A program made the position numbers and the translations under genes. DNA of 42,504 nt from Pseudoxanthobacter soli DSM 19599 (GTDB lineage Bacteria; Pseudomonadota; Alphaproteobacteria; Rhizobiales; Segnochrobactraceae), in the NCBI GenBank assembly GCA_945898215.1, contig CAMDHY010000026.1, positions 1-42,504 of the forward strand, written 5' to 3'. Positions 20,802 through 30,684 of this stretch are shown in pieces (position 1 is the first letter of the stretch; every line of letters starts with the position of its first letter). The notes beneath the pieces are model-generated. The model searched no databases, was not told the origin of the DNA, and saw only the letters and a list, made by a program, of their open reading frames with translations.

Positions 20802-22172
20802 TCAGACGTTGAGGAGCAGGTATTCCCGCTCCCAGCTCGAGATGACGCGGTTGTAGAGCTGCCACTCGAAGCGCTTCACCTCGGTGAAGGCGTCGACGAA
20901 GCGGCCACCGAGCACGCGCCGGAGCGGCTCGGCCGCCTCGAACAGCGACAGCGCGTCGTGCAGATGGCGCGGCAGCGCGAACGGCAGGGTGTGGGCGTCG
21001 ATCGTCACGATCGGCGCCGGCGCCCGCGCCTCTTCCAGCCCGATCAGCCCGCAGGCGAGCGTCGCCGCGGTGGCGAGGTAGGGGTTGGCGTCGGCGCCGA
21101 CGACGCGGTTCTCGATGCGGCGGGCCTCCGGCGGCGCGTCCGGCACGCGCAGGCCGCAGGTGCGGTTGTCGCGGCCCCAGTGGACGTTGATCGGCGCGTC
21201 CGATTCCAGCCGGATGCGCCGGTAGGAGTTCACGTTCGGACAGAACAGCGGCATCGCCGTCGGCACGTGGCGCTGCAGCCCGGAGACGTAGTGCAGCAGC
21301 GCGGCCGAGTCGGACGCATCCGGCTCGACGAAGATGTTGCTGCCGTCGGACGTGCGCACCACCGACTGGTGGATGTGCATCGCCGAGCCAGGCTCGTTGA
21401 CGTGCGGCTGTGCCATGAAGGTGGCGAACATGCCGTGCCGCATCGCCGCCTGCCGCGCCGTCCGCTTGAACAGGAAGGCCTGGTCGGCGAGCTCCATCGG
21501 GTCGCCGTGGCGGAAGTTCATCTCGAGCTGCGCCGGGCCGCTCTCGTGCGCCATCGTGCCGATCTCGATGCGGGACGCCTCGGCGAAGGAATAGATCGCC
21601 TCCACCACCGGGTCGAACTCGTTCGCCGCCTCGATGCCGTAGGCCTGGCGGCCGCTCTCGGCGCGGCCCGACTGGCCGGGCGGCGCCGTCAGCGGCAGGT
21701 CGTGGTCGACCGACTTGGCGACGAGATAGAACTCGATCTCGGGGGCGACGATCGGCTTGAGGCCGCGCGCCCGGTAGGCGTCGAGCACGGCGCGCAGCAC
21801 CGAGCGCGGCGCGTAGTCGACCGGCGTGCCGTCGGTGAAGGCGCAGTCGCAGATCACCTGCGCCGTCGGCAGGCCGTACCAGGGCACGATGCGGATGGTG
21901 CCGACATCCGGCACGGCGCGGATGTCCTGGTCGATCTCGGCGGCGACCTTGGTGTCGTAGACGGAATCACCCGTGACGCCCTGGATCAGCACGTGCTCGG
22001 GCAGGCGCAGGCCGGTGTTCGAGAATGCGCGGATGAAGTCCTCGCGCGGCACGATCTTGCCGCGCATCATCCCGTTCATGTCGGGGACGATGCACTCGAC
22101 CTCGTCGATGTTGAGGCGCCTGAGCCAGGCGATGCATTCCGCAGGTGTCGTCGGCACGTCGGTGGTCGGCAT
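20802..22172 (-). CDS. Glutamine-synthetase-family ligase (PuuA-like gamma-glutamylputrescine synthetase)
   Basis: A 456-residue glutamine-synthetase-superfamily enzyme close in layout to gamma-glutamylputrescine synthetase PuuA. It has the N-terminal VECIVPDMNGMMRGKIVPRE, the metal-site IVAPEIEFYLVAK, GPAQLEMNFRHGDPM, GSAMHIHQSVV, the DNRTCGLRVP glutamate site and NPYLATAATLACGLIGLEE. The expected reaction is ATP-dependent gamma-glutamylation of an amine such as putrescine. The ATG at 22170-22172 has GGAG six bases before it and is preferred to an upstream GTG at 22193. It is clearly a different paralogue from the ligase at 16524; together they suggest polyamine or amine catabolism, though no PuuB/PuuC/PuuD oxidase or hydrolase genes are present here. 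Confidence 0.82.
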   Translation of the reverse strand: MPTTDVPTTPAECIAWLRRLNIDEVECIVPDMNGMMRGKIVPREDFIRAFSNTGLRLPEHVLIQGVTGDSVYDTKVAAEIDQDIRAVPDVGTIRIVPWYGLPTAQVICDCAFTDGTPVDYAPRSVLRAVLDAYRARGLKPIVAPEIEFYLVAKSVDHDLPLTAPPGQSGRAESGRQAYGIEAANEFDPVVEAIYSFAEASRIEIGTMAHESGPAQLEMNFRHGDPMELADQAFLFKRTARQAAMRHGMFATFMAQPHVNEPGSAMHIHQSVVRTSDGSNIFVEPDASDSAALLHYVSGLQRHVPTAMPLFCPNVNSYRRIRLESDAPINVHWGRDNRTCGLRVPDAPPEARRIENRVVGADANPYLATAATLACGLIGLEEARAPAPIVTIDAHTLPFALPRHLHDALSLFEAAEPLRRVLGGRFVDAFTEVKRFEWQLYNRVISSWEREYLLLNV

Positions 22173-22247
22173 GGAGGGCTCCGGCGCAGTCACGGCCGCC
22201 AGTGTGCGCCGCCCGCCCCCCGCCCGTCGAGGGGAGGCGGCCCGCCC

Positions 22248-24170
22248 TCAGACGTTGACCAGCATGCCGATCTCCACGACCCGGTCGGTCGGAATCTGGA
22301 AATAGTCCGTCGCGTCGCTGGCGTTGCGGGCGAGCACGATGAACAGCCGGTCCTGCCACAGCGGCATGCCGGACTTCGCCGCCGGCCGGATCGAGCGGCG
22401 GGAGAGGAAGAACGAGGTCTTCAGGATCTCGAACTTCCAGCCGAGCCGCCGGCAGATCTGCAGGGCCTGCGGCACATTCGGCTCCTCGACGAAGCCGAAC
22501 TGCATGGTCACCAGGCTGAAGTGCTCCGACAGCGTCCGGATCGAGACGCGCTCGGATTCGGGCACGCGCGGTGCATCGCTCGACAGGATCGTCAGGATGA
22601 CATTGTGCTCGTGCAGCACCTTGTTGTGCTTGAGGTTGTGCATCAGCGACGACGGTGCGAAGGCGGGGTCGCTGGTCAGGAACACCGCCGTGCCGGGCAC
22701 GCGGTGGACGTTTCGCTTCTCGAGGCTGCCGATCAGGTCGGCGAGCGGCACCTCGGCACGCCGCGTCTTCTCGATGAGGAAGTGCGAGCCGCGCCGCCAG
22801 GTCACCATCACCAGAACGATGAGGGCGGCGACGAGCAGCGGCACCCAGCCGCCGTGGTGCACCTTCAGGAGGTTGGCGACGAGGAAGGCGACGTCGATGA
22901 CGAGGAACGGCACGACCACCGCCACGGCGGCGGCGAGCGGCCACTTCCACACCTTCCAGACGACGATGAAGGCCATCAGCACCGTCACCACCATCGTGCC
23001 GGTGACGGCGATGCCGTAAGCCGAGGCGAGTGCGGCCGAGGAGCCGAACATGCCGACCAGCAGGACGACGCCGATGAAGAGCAGCAGGTTCACCTGCGGC
23101 ACGTAGATCTGGCCGACTTGCTCGGCCGAGGTGTGGCGGATCTCGAGGCGCGGCAGCAGGCCGAGCTGCACCGCCTGGCGGGAGAGCGAGAAGGCGCCGG
23201 TGATCACCGCCTGGCTGGCGATGACGGTGGCGGCGGTGGCGAGGATCACCATCGGCACCAGCGCCCAGCCGGGGACGAGCAGGAAGAACGGGTTCTCGAT
23301 CGTCTCCGGGTGCGACAGCACCAGCGCGCCCTGGCCGAGATAGTTGAGGGCGAGCGCCGGCAGCACCAGCACGAACCAGGCGAGCCGGATCGGGCGGCGG
23401 CCGAAGTGGCCGAGGTCGGCATAGAGCGCCTCGGCGCCGGTCACCGCCAGGAACACCGCGCCGAGGGCGATCAGGCCGGCGTGTCCGTGCTCGGCCATGA
23501 AGACGCCCGCGTACCACGGGTTGAGCGCGTTCAGGACGCCCGGATCGTCGACGATGTGGACGGCCCCCGCCACCCCCATCGCCACGAACCACACCGCCGT
23601 GATCGGCCCGAAGAAGGTGGCGACCCGGCCGGTGCCGCGGTTCTGCACGAGGAACAGCGCCGCGATGATCGCGAGCGTGATCGGCAGCACGAACGGCTCG
23701 AAGCGCGGCTCGACGAGCTTGAGGCCCTCCACCGCCGACAGCACCGAGATCGCCGGCGTGATGATGGCGTCACCGTAGAACAGCGCCGCGCCGACGATGC
23801 CGAGGGCGATCGTGATGCCGGCGCCACGGCTGAAGGCGGTGCGGGCGAGCGCCATCAGTGCCAGCGTGCCGCCCTCGCCGCGGTTGTCGGCCCTGAGCAG
23901 GATCAGCACGTACTTGACCGTGACGATCAGGATCAGCGCCCACAGGATCAGCGACAGCACCCCGTAGACCTCGACGCGGGTCATCACGCCGTCATCGTCG
24001 GCGGCGGCGAGCGCCTCGCGGAAGGCGTAGAGCGGGCTCGTGCCGATGTCGCCATAGACGACGCCGACGCTGCCGATGGTCAATGCAAGGAGGTTGCCGT
24101 GCGCGGGAGGGGAGGGCGCGCTCGGCACCTCGGCCTCCAGCCCGGCGGCAGCCGGCTTGGCGGTACTCAT
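22248..24170 (-). CDS. kup: Low-affinity potassium transporter Kup
   Basis: A 640-residue Kup/HAK/KT potassium uptake protein with about twelve membrane helices followed by a cytoplasmic C-terminal domain. Signatures are the first helix [73 protein letters not shown] and [10 protein letters not shown]. The cytoplasmic tail contains [20 protein letters not shown], typical of the family. The ATG at 24168-24170 gives the expected short N-terminal tail but has only a weak ribosome-binding site. It is 90 bp downstream of the GGDEF-EAL gene on the same strand, so it could be part of the same transcript. Confidence 0.92.
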   Translation of the reverse strand: MSTAKPAAAGLEAEVPSAPSPPAHGNLLALTIGSVGVVYGDIGTSPLYAFREALAAADDDGVMTRVEVYGVLSLILWALILIVTVKYVLILLRADNRGEGGTLALMALARTAFSRGAGITIALGIVGAALFYGDAIITPAISVLSAVEGLKLVEPRFEPFVLPITLAIIAALFLVQNRGTGRVATFFGPITAVWFVAMGVAGAVHIVDDPGVLNALNPWYAGVFMAEHGHAGLIALGAVFLAVTGAEALYADLGHFGRRPIRLAWFVLVLPALALNYLGQGALVLSHPETIENPFFLLVPGWALVPMVILATAATVIASQAVITGAFSLSRQAVQLGLLPRLEIRHTSAEQVGQIYVPQVNLLLFIGVVLLVGMFGSSAALASAYGIAVTGTMVVTVLMAFIVVWKVWKWPLAAAVAVVVPFLVIDVAFLVANLLKVHHGGWVPLLVAALIVLVMVTWRRGSHFLIEKTRRAEVPLADLIGSLEKRNVHRVPGTAVFLTSDPAFAPSSLMHNLKHNKVLHEHNVILTILSSDAPRVPESERVSIRTLSEHFSLVTMQFGFVEEPNVPQALQICRRLGWKFEILKTSFFLSRRSIRPAAKSGMPLWQDRLFIVLARNASDATDYFQIPTDRVVEIGMLVNV

Positions 24171-24259
24171 GGAGCGGACGCAGCCTCGACGTCGCTGATG
24201 CAGTGCAGCAGAGCGGACGCTACTCCTACCTGTGGCCTTCCCGCAAGCGGGCGCGGCAC

Positions 24260-27181
24260 TCAGGCGCGGCGGCGGGTGCGGATGGCGCCGGCCGCCTCGG
24301 CGAGCGGCATCGGCCGCGCGAACAGGAAGCCCTGCAGCAGGTCGCATCCCTCGGCGGTGAGGAAATCGGCCTGCGCCTGCGTCTCCACCCCCTCGGCGAC
24401 GACGAGCTTCGACATCGTGGCGCCGAGGGTGATGACCACCCGCGCCAGTTCCTCGTCGCCACGGTCGCTGCCGATGCCGTCGACGAACGACTTGTCGATC
24501 TTGATGGTGTGGATGGGGAACTGCCTGAGGTAGGCGAGCGAGGAGAAGCCGGTGCCGAAATCGTCGAGGGCGAAGCGGCAGCCGATGGCGCCGAGCCGGC
24601 GGATGTTCTCCATCACCGCCGGAGACGAGCGCAGGAGCACGCCTTCGGTGATCTCGAACTCGATGCGCCGCGCCGCGACCGCGTGCTCCGAAAGCATCGC
24701 CGTGATCTCGTCGCAAAAGTCGGAGTGCTCGAGATCGATCGCCGACAGGTTGATCGACAGGTCGACGTCGTGGCCGCCCGCCGCGTCGATCGCCGCCACC
24801 GCCTCCAGCGCGCGGCGGACGATGAGGCGCGTCATCTCGTGGATGAGCCCGGAGCGCTCGGCCGCCGGCACGAAGTGGTCGGGCCTGAGCACCGAGCCGT
24901 CGGCGCAGCGCCAGCGGGCGAGCGCCTCGAAGCGCCGGATGGCGCCGGTAGCGGCGTCGACCTGCGGCTGGAACAGCAGGAACAGCGCCGTCTCCGCCGG
25001 CTCGGTGCGCAGGATCGTCTCGATCGCCAGCCGGTCGTGGGCCTGCCGCTCCAGTTCCTCGTCGAAGAAGCAGAAGCGGTTGCGGCCCGTGCGCTTGGCC
25101 TCGTAGAGGGCGAGGTCGGCCTCGCGCACGAGGTCGTCGGCCGTCGTCTCGGGTCCGGAGACCGACAGCCCGACACTCACCGTGATCGAGAAACGCCGGT
25201 CGCCGACGGCGAGCGGCAGCCGCAGCCGCTCGACGATCCGCCCGGCGATGCCGGCGAGGGCGTCGGGGGCCGGGATCGTCGGGAACAGCACGGCGAACTC
25301 GTCGCCGCCGAGCCGCGCCACCTGGTCCCCCGCGCCGACGAGCTCGCGCACCACCTGCGCCACCGCGGCGAGCAGGTGGTCGCCGGTCTCGTGGCCGAGG
25401 GTGTCGTTGATGTCCTTGAAGTGGTCGAGGTCGAACATCAGCAGCCCGACCGGCCGCCCCGTCGTGCGGGCGTCCGCGAGTGCCCCCTCGACCGAATCGA
25501 ACAGCGCCCGCCGGTTGGCGAGCCCGGTGACGACGTCGTGCAGCGCGTCGTGGCGCAGCTTCGCCTCGGCACGCTTGCGGGCGGTGACGTCGGAGTGCGA
25601 TCCGGCCATGCGGTAGGGCACGCCGTGCTCGTCGCGTACGGCGAGGCCGCGCACCAGCATCCAGAGATAGGTGCCGTCGGCGGCGAGCAGGCGGTGCTCC
25701 ACCTCGAAGTGCGGCGACTGCCCGGCGAGGTGGTCCTCGAGCGCGCCCAGCACGGCGCTGCGGTCGCCCGGGTGGATGCGGTCGAACCAGATCGCCGGCG
25801 TTTCCCGCACGTCCTCGTCGTGGAAGCCGATCATCGTCTTCCAGCGCGGCGACAGGTAGAGCCGGTTGCTCTTGAGGTCCCAGTCCCACAGGGAATCGTT
25901 GGCGCCGCGGATGGCCAGCGCATAGCGCTCCTCGCTGTCGCGCAGCGCCCGGTCGGCGCGCTGGCGCTCGTCGGCCGTCTGCACGAAGGTGTTGAACCAG
26001 CGCGACAGCTCGGCGATCTCGTCGTGGCCGCTGACCGGCATCGGCCGGAGCGCCGCCGGGTCGCCCGCCTGGAAGCGCTTGAAGCGCTCGGTCAGCTGCC
26101 TCAGCGGCGTCACCACGGTCTGCGACAGTGCGAACCCGACGGCGACGACGAAGGCGAGGCAGATCAGCAGCGCCACCGAGGTGGCGAGCGCGATGCCGGC
26201 CGTCTCCGCCCGGATCGTCCGCTGCGGCACCAGCGCCAGCACCCACCACCCGGTCTGGTTGGAGCGCACCGCCGTCACTAGCGTCTCGACGCCGTCGAGG
26301 CTCATCGCGGTGGTGGCCGGCGGGTCGGCGAGGGCTTCGACGAGGTCCGCCGGCACCGTCGTGCCGATCCGCGCCGCGTCAGGGTGGTAGACGATGCGCC
26401 GGCTGCCGTCGACGACCATCAGGTGCGAGCCCATCCCGAGGCTCGAGACGACGAACTGGCGGTAGAGCGTGCCGACATCGAAGTTGACGAGCACCGAGGC
26501 GACCGCCCGCCGCGTCACCGTCTCGCGGTCGGTGCGCCAGATGCCGCGGCCGACGGTGATGACGAGCCGGTCGGGCGAACGCGGGTTGAGGTTCTCGACG
26601 ACGCCGAACCAGCGCGTCCGCTCGCAGGTGCTGTCGAGCGCCGCCAGGATCTCGCCACGGCGCTCGCTGTCGGGCGGTGCGGAATCGAGCGTGCTGCCGA
26701 CGTGGTAGTAGGTGCCGTTGGCGGCGAGCAGGTCGATCGACACGAGGCCGCGGATGTAGAGATAGTTGCTGAGGATGTAGCCGACCTTTGCCTGCGTCGC
26801 GAGGCGGGTGTAGGCGTCGGTCTCGATGCGCTCCTGCGACACCGCGTCGACGATGTCGTCGACGCTGACGATGCTGCCGATGAGGGATTCCACCTGCTCG
26901 AGCTGCAGGTCGAGATAGTCCCGCTCCGCCTCCAGCAGCGCCACCGAATAGCGCGCCGCCAGCCGGTCCACCACCGCCTGCGACACCTCGAACGAGGTCA
27001 TCCCGAGCACCAGCAGCGGCAGCACGCCGAGGATGGCGATGTAGGCGACGAACTTGACGAGTAGGCTCGCGTGCCGGCGCCGAAGCAGGGGCGCAGCGCC
27101 CGCGTGTCCCGGCGGCGAGGGGGTGTCGGCCGGGCTCTGGACCGGATCCGGAGCCGGTTCGGTGGCCGGGTTCTCGGTCAT
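24260..27181 (-). CDS. Membrane Cache-HAMP-PAS-GGDEF-EAL protein (c-di-GMP turnover)
   Basis: A 973-residue receptor. After a Pro-rich N-terminus, a membrane helix (about 41-62) leads to a large periplasmic sensor (about 63-325), probably double-Cache ([30 protein letters not shown]). A second helix (about 327-352), HAMP (353-405) and PAS/PAC (about 412-540, [20 protein letters not shown]) follow. The cyclase domain has an intact GGDEF (625-629) and no RxxD inhibitory site at the usual place. The EAL domain has EAL (752-754), [32 protein letters not shown] and [10 protein letters not shown], so the phosphodiesterase residues are present. Both activities look possible. Its ATG overlaps the stop of the sugar-binding lipoprotein gene (ATGA, 27178-27181). 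Confidence 0.9.
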   Translation of the reverse strand: MTENPATEPAPDPVQSPADTPSPPGHAGAAPLLRRRHASLLVKFVAYIAILGVLPLLVLGMTSFEVSQAVVDRLAARYSVALLEAERDYLDLQLEQVESLIGSIVSVDDIVDAVSQERIETDAYTRLATQAKVGYILSNYLYIRGLVSIDLLAANGTYYHVGSTLDSAPPDSERRGEILAALDSTCERTRWFGVVENLNPRSPDRLVITVGRGIWRTDRETVTRRAVASVLVNFDVGTLYRQFVVSSLGMGSHLMVVDGSRRIVYHPDAARIGTTVPADLVEALADPPATTAMSLDGVETLVTAVRSNQTGWWVLALVPQRTIRAETAGIALATSVALLICLAFVVAVGFALSQTVVTPLRQLTERFKRFQAGDPAALRPMPVSGHDEIAELSRWFNTFVQTADERQRADRALRDSEERYALAIRGANDSLWDWDLKSNRLYLSPRWKTMIGFHDEDVRETPAIWFDRIHPGDRSAVLGALEDHLAGQSPHFEVEHRLLAADGTYLWMLVRGLAVRDEHGVPYRMAGSHSDVTARKRAEAKLRHDALHDVVTGLANRRALFDSVEGALADARTTGRPVGLLMFDLDHFKDINDTLGHETGDHLLAAVAQVVRELVGAGDQVARLGGDEFAVLFPTIPAPDALAGIAGRIVERLRLPLAVGDRRFSITVSVGLSVSGPETTADDLVREADLALYEAKRTGRNRFCFFDEELERQAHDRLAIETILRTEPAETALFLLFQPQVDAATGAIRRFEALARWRCADGSVLRPDHFVPAAERSGLIHEMTRLIVRRALEAVAAIDAAGGHDVDLSINLSAIDLEHSDFCDEITAMLSEHAVAARRIEFEITEGVLLRSSPAVMENIRRLGAIGCRFALDDFGTGFSSLAYLRQFPIHTIKIDKSFVDGIGSDRGDEELARVVITLGATMSKLVVAEGVETQAQADFLTAEGCDLLQGFLFARPMPLAEAAGAIRTRRRA

Positions 27182-28305
27182 TGCCCCCCGGCCGGCGGCG
27201 GCGCCGTGTTGAGGGTTTCTGTGTCGACGACGAGGACGTCGATTATCGTCTCGGTGGGCACGCTCTCCCCGCGCAGCAGCCGCAGCGCATAGTCGACGCC
27301 CGTGTAGCCCTGGACGTCGGCCTGCTGGTCGATGCTCGCCTGCAGTTCGCCGGTGGCGATCGCCTGGCGCGCCTCCTCCAGCGCGTCGAACCCGGCGACG
27401 CGTACGTCGAAGCGGCCGGCGTCGCGTAGATAGCGGCTGGCGCCGAGTGCCATCATGTCGTTGGCGGCGAACAGGTGGGTGATCTCGGGGTGCGCGATCA
27501 GCACCCGCTTGGTGACGTCGTAGGCCTCGTCGATCTTCCAGTTGGCGCTTTCGGAGGCGACGATCGGCACGCCCGCCTCCTCGAAGCCGCGCACGGCGCC
27601 GCGGCGGCGCGCCTCGGCGTTGTCTGCGCCGCGGATGCCCTCCAGCACGAAGGCCGCTGCCGGCGACGCGGCATCCGCCACGAGGCGGCGGGTGGCGAGG
27701 TAGGCACCTGCCTCGTTGTCGACGCTGATGAACGGCACATCGGTGATGCCGGCGCGGGCGAGGAAGTCGGGGTCGAGCCGGTTGTCGATGTTGACGACGG
27801 GAATGCCCGCCTCGCGGGCCCGCTTCACCGCCGGGATCAGCCGCACGGAATCACCCGGCGCGATGACGATCGCCGAGACGTTGTCGGCGACGAGCTCGTC
27901 GACGATCGCCACCTGCTGCTCGATCGAGGTCTCCTGGGCGCCGGTGCGCACCACGAGTTCCGCTCCGAGGTCGTCCGCCGCCCGCCGCGCCCCCTGCTCC
28001 ATCTTCAGAAAGAACGGATTGGTCAGCGTCTTCATCACGAGGGCGACGCGCGGCGCGACCGTCGTCTAGCTCGCCGTGGTGGCGACCGGGTCCGGTGCCG
28101 GCGGTGCGGCCTCGTCGCAGCCGGCCAGGGCGAGCGCCAGGAGAACGGGCGCCAGCAGGGTGAGCGCCAGGCGGGCCTGAACAAGGCGGATGGGCGCCAG
28201 CAGGATCGGCGCCAGGGCCGGCGCCGGGCGGACGGGGATCGTCGTCCGGCGCGCGCTGCGGCCGAAGGCGCCCGGAAGGGTCGAGATGGCGCCCGCGAGC
28301 CTCAT
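27178..28305 (-). pseudogene. Sugar-binding lipoprotein (RbsB-like) interrupted by an in-frame TAG
   Basis: One frame encodes a lipoprotein signal (LLAPVLLALALAGCDEAA, lipobox LALAGC), then PPAPDPVATTAS, then a TAG codon at 28066-28068. It continues in the same frame with TTVAPRVALVMKTLTNPFFL, the start of a periplasmic-binding domain of the RbsB type. That domain has VDELVADNVSAIVIAPGDS, IPVVNIDNRL, VEGIR-like VLEGIRGADNAEARRRGA, LFAANDMMALGASRYL and the C-terminal VQGYTGVDYALRLLRGES. Without the TAG the protein would be 375 residues. Restart at the GTG/ATG at 28035-28038 would lose the signal and cut into the first beta strand. The TAG may be a recent mutation (for example CAG to TAG), read-through, or a sequencing error. 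It is coupled to the GGDEF-EAL gene, with no permease or ATPase nearby. Confidence 0.75.
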
Positions 28306-28492
28306 GGCCGTCGCCCCCGGCCGACCGCGGCGATCGGGGGTCGCAGCCGGCTGCCTCGATGCGTCCGGTCAAGCGCTGGGCGACACCCGCGCATCAACGT
28401 CCCGGATCGGGAGGCAGTCTAGCCGTGCGGCGCTGGTCGCACCAACCGGAATCGGCGCCGCGGGATCCGCCGTCGGGTTCGCGGCAAACCGC

Positions 28493-29290
28493 TCAGGAGA
28501 GCCGCGCCCGCGCCGCGATCTCGTCTGGCGTCACCCCGGCGAGCGCATCGAGCAGGCGGACCGCGAAGCTTCCAGGGCCGCTCGCGCCCTCGGCGGCGAT
28601 CTCGCCGGCGACGCCGAGCAGCGCCATCCCGGCGGTCGCCGCCTCGAAGGCTGGCACGCCGGCGCCGAGGAAGGCGCCGATCAGCGCCGTCGCCGCGCAG
28701 CCGGTGCCGGTGACGCCGGCGAGCATCGGCGTGCCATTGGCGACGCGGACGAGCCGCTCGCCGTCCGAGACGACGTCGACGGCGCCGGAGGCGACCACCA
28801 CCGCGCCCGAGCGAACGGCGAGCCGCCCGCAGGCCTCCACCGCGGCGTCGGCCTCGTCGGCCGCGTCGACGCCGCGCCCGGTCGCCGCGCTGCCGGCCGC
28901 CGCCAGGATCTCCGAGGCGTTGCCGCGCACCACGGCGGGCCTTTCCAGCAGCAGCGTCGCCACCGCCTCGCGGCGGAAGGCGGTGGCGCCGCCGCCGACG
29001 GGATCGAGGATCCACGGCTTGCCGGCGGCGTTGGCGGCGGTGGTGGCGGCGAGCATGCCGTTCAGCCAAGGCTGCGAGATCGTGCCGATGTTGACGACGA
29101 GGGAACTCGCGATCGCCGCGAACTCGCCCGCCTCCTCCTCGGCGTGGATCATCGCCGGCGCCGCGCCGGCGGCGAGCAGCACGTTCGCCGTCCAGTTCAT
29201 CACCACGTAGTTGGTGATGTTGTGGACGAGCGGCCGTGCCGCGCGCATCTGCGCGAGCGCCTCGCCGGGCGATACGGAAAGCGTCGTCAT
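28493..29290 (-). CDS. thiM: Hydroxyethylthiazole kinase
   Basis: A 265-residue ribokinase-fold enzyme that phosphorylates 4-methyl-5-(2-hydroxyethyl)thiazole in thiamine salvage. Signatures are RPLVHNITNYVVMNWTANVL, GAAPAMIHAEEEA, LVVNIGTI, KPWILDPVGGGATAFRRE, RGNASEI and VAGVTGTGC-type LAGVTGTGCAATALIGAFLG, which holds the active-site Cys and the anion hole. The start ATG (29288-29290) is preceded by GGAGGAGACGAGG. It stands alone: no thiD or thiE is adjacent. A TPP riboswitch lies about 70 bases upstream, so expression should fall when thiamine pyrophosphate is plentiful. Confidence 0.93.
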   Translation of the reverse strand: MTTLSVSPGEALAQMRAARPLVHNITNYVVMNWTANVLLAAGAAPAMIHAEEEAGEFAAIASSLVVNIGTISQPWLNGMLAATTAANAAGKPWILDPVGGGATAFRREAVATLLLERPAVVRGNASEILAAAGSAATGRGVDAADEADAAVEACGRLAVRSGAVVVASGAVDVVSDGERLVRVANGTPMLAGVTGTGCAATALIGAFLGAGVPAFEAATAGMALLGVAGEIAAEGASGPGSFAVRLLDALAGVTPDEIAARARLS

Positions 29291-29360
29291 CCTCGTCTCC
29301 TCCTCGCGTCCGGGGGCGGGGAGGGCGGCCGCGTCACCGGACACCTCCGGCCGCGGCGCA

Positions 29361-29436
29361 TCGCCGTTCCCTTCGCCGGTACGACCCGGATCAGGTTCGA
29401 TGGGTGTGATCTCAGCCGCAACGCGGCACCCCAAGG
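29361..29436 (-). promoter_or_regulatory. TPP riboswitch (THI element) of thiM
   Basis: On the minus strand the sequence has the THI-box blocks in order: GGGGTGCC, GCGGCTGAGAT, ACACCC, GAACCTGATC, GGGTCGTACC and CGGCGAAGGGAA. These match the conserved CTGAGA and ACCTGAT/CGAAGGGAA cores of thiamine-pyrophosphate aptamers. It sits in the thiM leader, 70 bases before the start codon. No clear terminator is seen, so control through the ribosome-binding site is more likely than attenuation. Confidence 0.93.
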
Positions 29437-29538
29437 CGAGGCGGATGATACACGGGATCGCTGGGTTGGGAAGCGGGGGGTGGGGGTGGCAGTCTGCCAC
29501 CCAAGGCCGTTGGGCGGCGAGGCGGATGAGGCGCACCC

Positions 29539-29685
29539 GTCCCTCCCCTGCCAGGGGGAGGGACAGCCGGCGAAGCCGGCAGGGTGGGGCCAGTCAATCC
29601 AAACTCAGATTGGCATTCGGATTGACGGGCCCCCACCTGCCGCGCCTGACGGCGCGGCTGTCCTCCCCCCTGGCAGGGGGAGGAC
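29539..29685. repeat. Palindromic intergenic element, family A, copy 2
   Basis: Same architecture as the copy at 7689-7833: end hairpins GTCCCTCCCCTGCCAGGGGG and GTCCTCCCCCCTGGCAGGGG around a central block with TTGACGGGCCCCCACCTGCC. The centre between the TCAAT/ATTGA arms differs between the copies while the arms are kept, which suggests selection for folding or a shared mobile origin. It lies between the araC-like gene and thiM. With the riboswitch it accounts for most of the 410-bp gap; a further small hairpin, GTGGCAGTCTGCCAC, is at about 29486. Confidence 0.85.
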
Positions 29686-29701
29686 ACAACCGGCGGCAAC
29701 C

Positions 29702-30661
29702 CTACCGCTCCCCCGCCGCCCGGTACGCCGCCGGCGGCACCCCCGCCCGCCGGGCGAAGAAGCGCGAGAAATAGGCCGGGTCGGTGAAGCCCAGCGAATA
29801 GGCGACCTCGGCCACCGTCATCGAGGTGTAGACGAGGCTGCGCTTCGCCTCGAGCAGCACGCGGGCGTGCAGCACCGCCTGGGCGGAGCGGCCGGCGATG
29901 CGGCGGCAGACGGCGTTGAGGCGGCCCTCGCCGACGCCGAGCTCGCCGGCGAGCGCGCCGATGCGCGGCTGGTCGCGGAAACGCTCCTCGACGAGCCGGC
30001 GGTAGCGGTCGAAGAGGGCCGCGTCGGCGTTTGCCGGTGCGCTGGCGCGCCCCGCGGACGGCCTCCCGGAGGCACCCGCCGCCCCGCCATCCGAGTCGGC
30101 TCCGGCCGTCATGCTCGCTGTGCCGCCGTCGGCGACGGCGCGGGCGACGGCGACCAGCGCCAGCGACACCCGGGCGAGGATCGCCGCCCGTCCGCCCGGC
30201 CGCGGGAAGCGGTATTCCCGCTCGATCGCCGCGAAGGCGGCGAGCGTCTCGGCGGCGTCCTCGCCGGACAGCGGCACCTGCGCGCCGACGCCGGCCGCCG
30301 CCGCGAGCCCGGCGTCGGCGAAGGCGGCCAGCGCCGCCGCGAGCCCTTCCGCCGACAGCGTCACCACCCACCCCTCGGTGCCGGGTTCGAAGGCGAAGCC
30401 GTGCACCACCACCGGCGGCGTCGAGATCAGCACGGGGGCCGCGAACAGCAGCCGCGTCCCCTCGAGGTCCATGACGCCGCCACCCGCCGCCACCGCCATC
30501 ACCTGGTGGAGGTCGCGGTGGCGGTGCGGGCGGATCGTCCAGTCGTGCAGCGACGCCCGCGCCCGGATCGTCTCGACGTGCAGGAAGCCGAGTTCGCGCT
30601 CCTCGTCGGCCTCGCCATAGAGCCGGTAGCGCGGGATGTCGGCGGCGGGCATCGCGGTCAT
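29702..30661 (-). CDS. AraC-family transcriptional regulator
   Basis: A 319-residue AraC-family regulator. The N-terminal part is a cupin-like ligand-binding domain, with HDWTIRPHRHRDLHQVMAVA and a VLISTPPVVVHGFAF strand. A low-complexity Ala/Gly/Ser linker (about 196-225) leads to the C-terminal double helix-turn-helix: IGALAGELGVGEGRLNAVCR, then VYTSMTVAEVAYSLGFTDPA and the family signature YFSRFFARRAGVPPAAYR. It resembles PobR/PcaQ-like activators of aromatic or amine catabolism, but the ligand is not known. The start is the ATG at 30659-30661; a second in-frame ATG follows nine bases later. It lies directly after the amidohydrolase gene on the same strand and is the likeliest local regulator for that group. 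Confidence 0.82.
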   Translation of the reverse strand: MTAMPAADIPRYRLYGEADEERELGFLHVETIRARASLHDWTIRPHRHRDLHQVMAVAAGGGVMDLEGTRLLFAAPVLISTPPVVVHGFAFEPGTEGWVVTLSAEGLAAALAAFADAGLAAAAGVGAQVPLSGEDAAETLAAFAAIEREYRFPRPGGRAAILARVSLALVAVARAVADGGTASMTAGADSDGGAAGASGRPSAGRASAPANADAALFDRYRRLVEERFRDQPRIGALAGELGVGEGRLNAVCRRIAGRSAQAVLHARVLLEAKRSLVYTSMTVAEVAYSLGFTDPAYFSRFFARRAGVPPAAYRAAGER

Positions 30662-30684
30662 CGTGGTGTCGGCCTCGGTGCGCG

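Noticed and set aside
22248-26249. Single very long minus-strand frame joining Kup to upstream sequence
   Set aside because: The part above 24170 is an out-of-frame reading of the GGDEF-EAL gene. Kup has its own start at 24170 and the family length.
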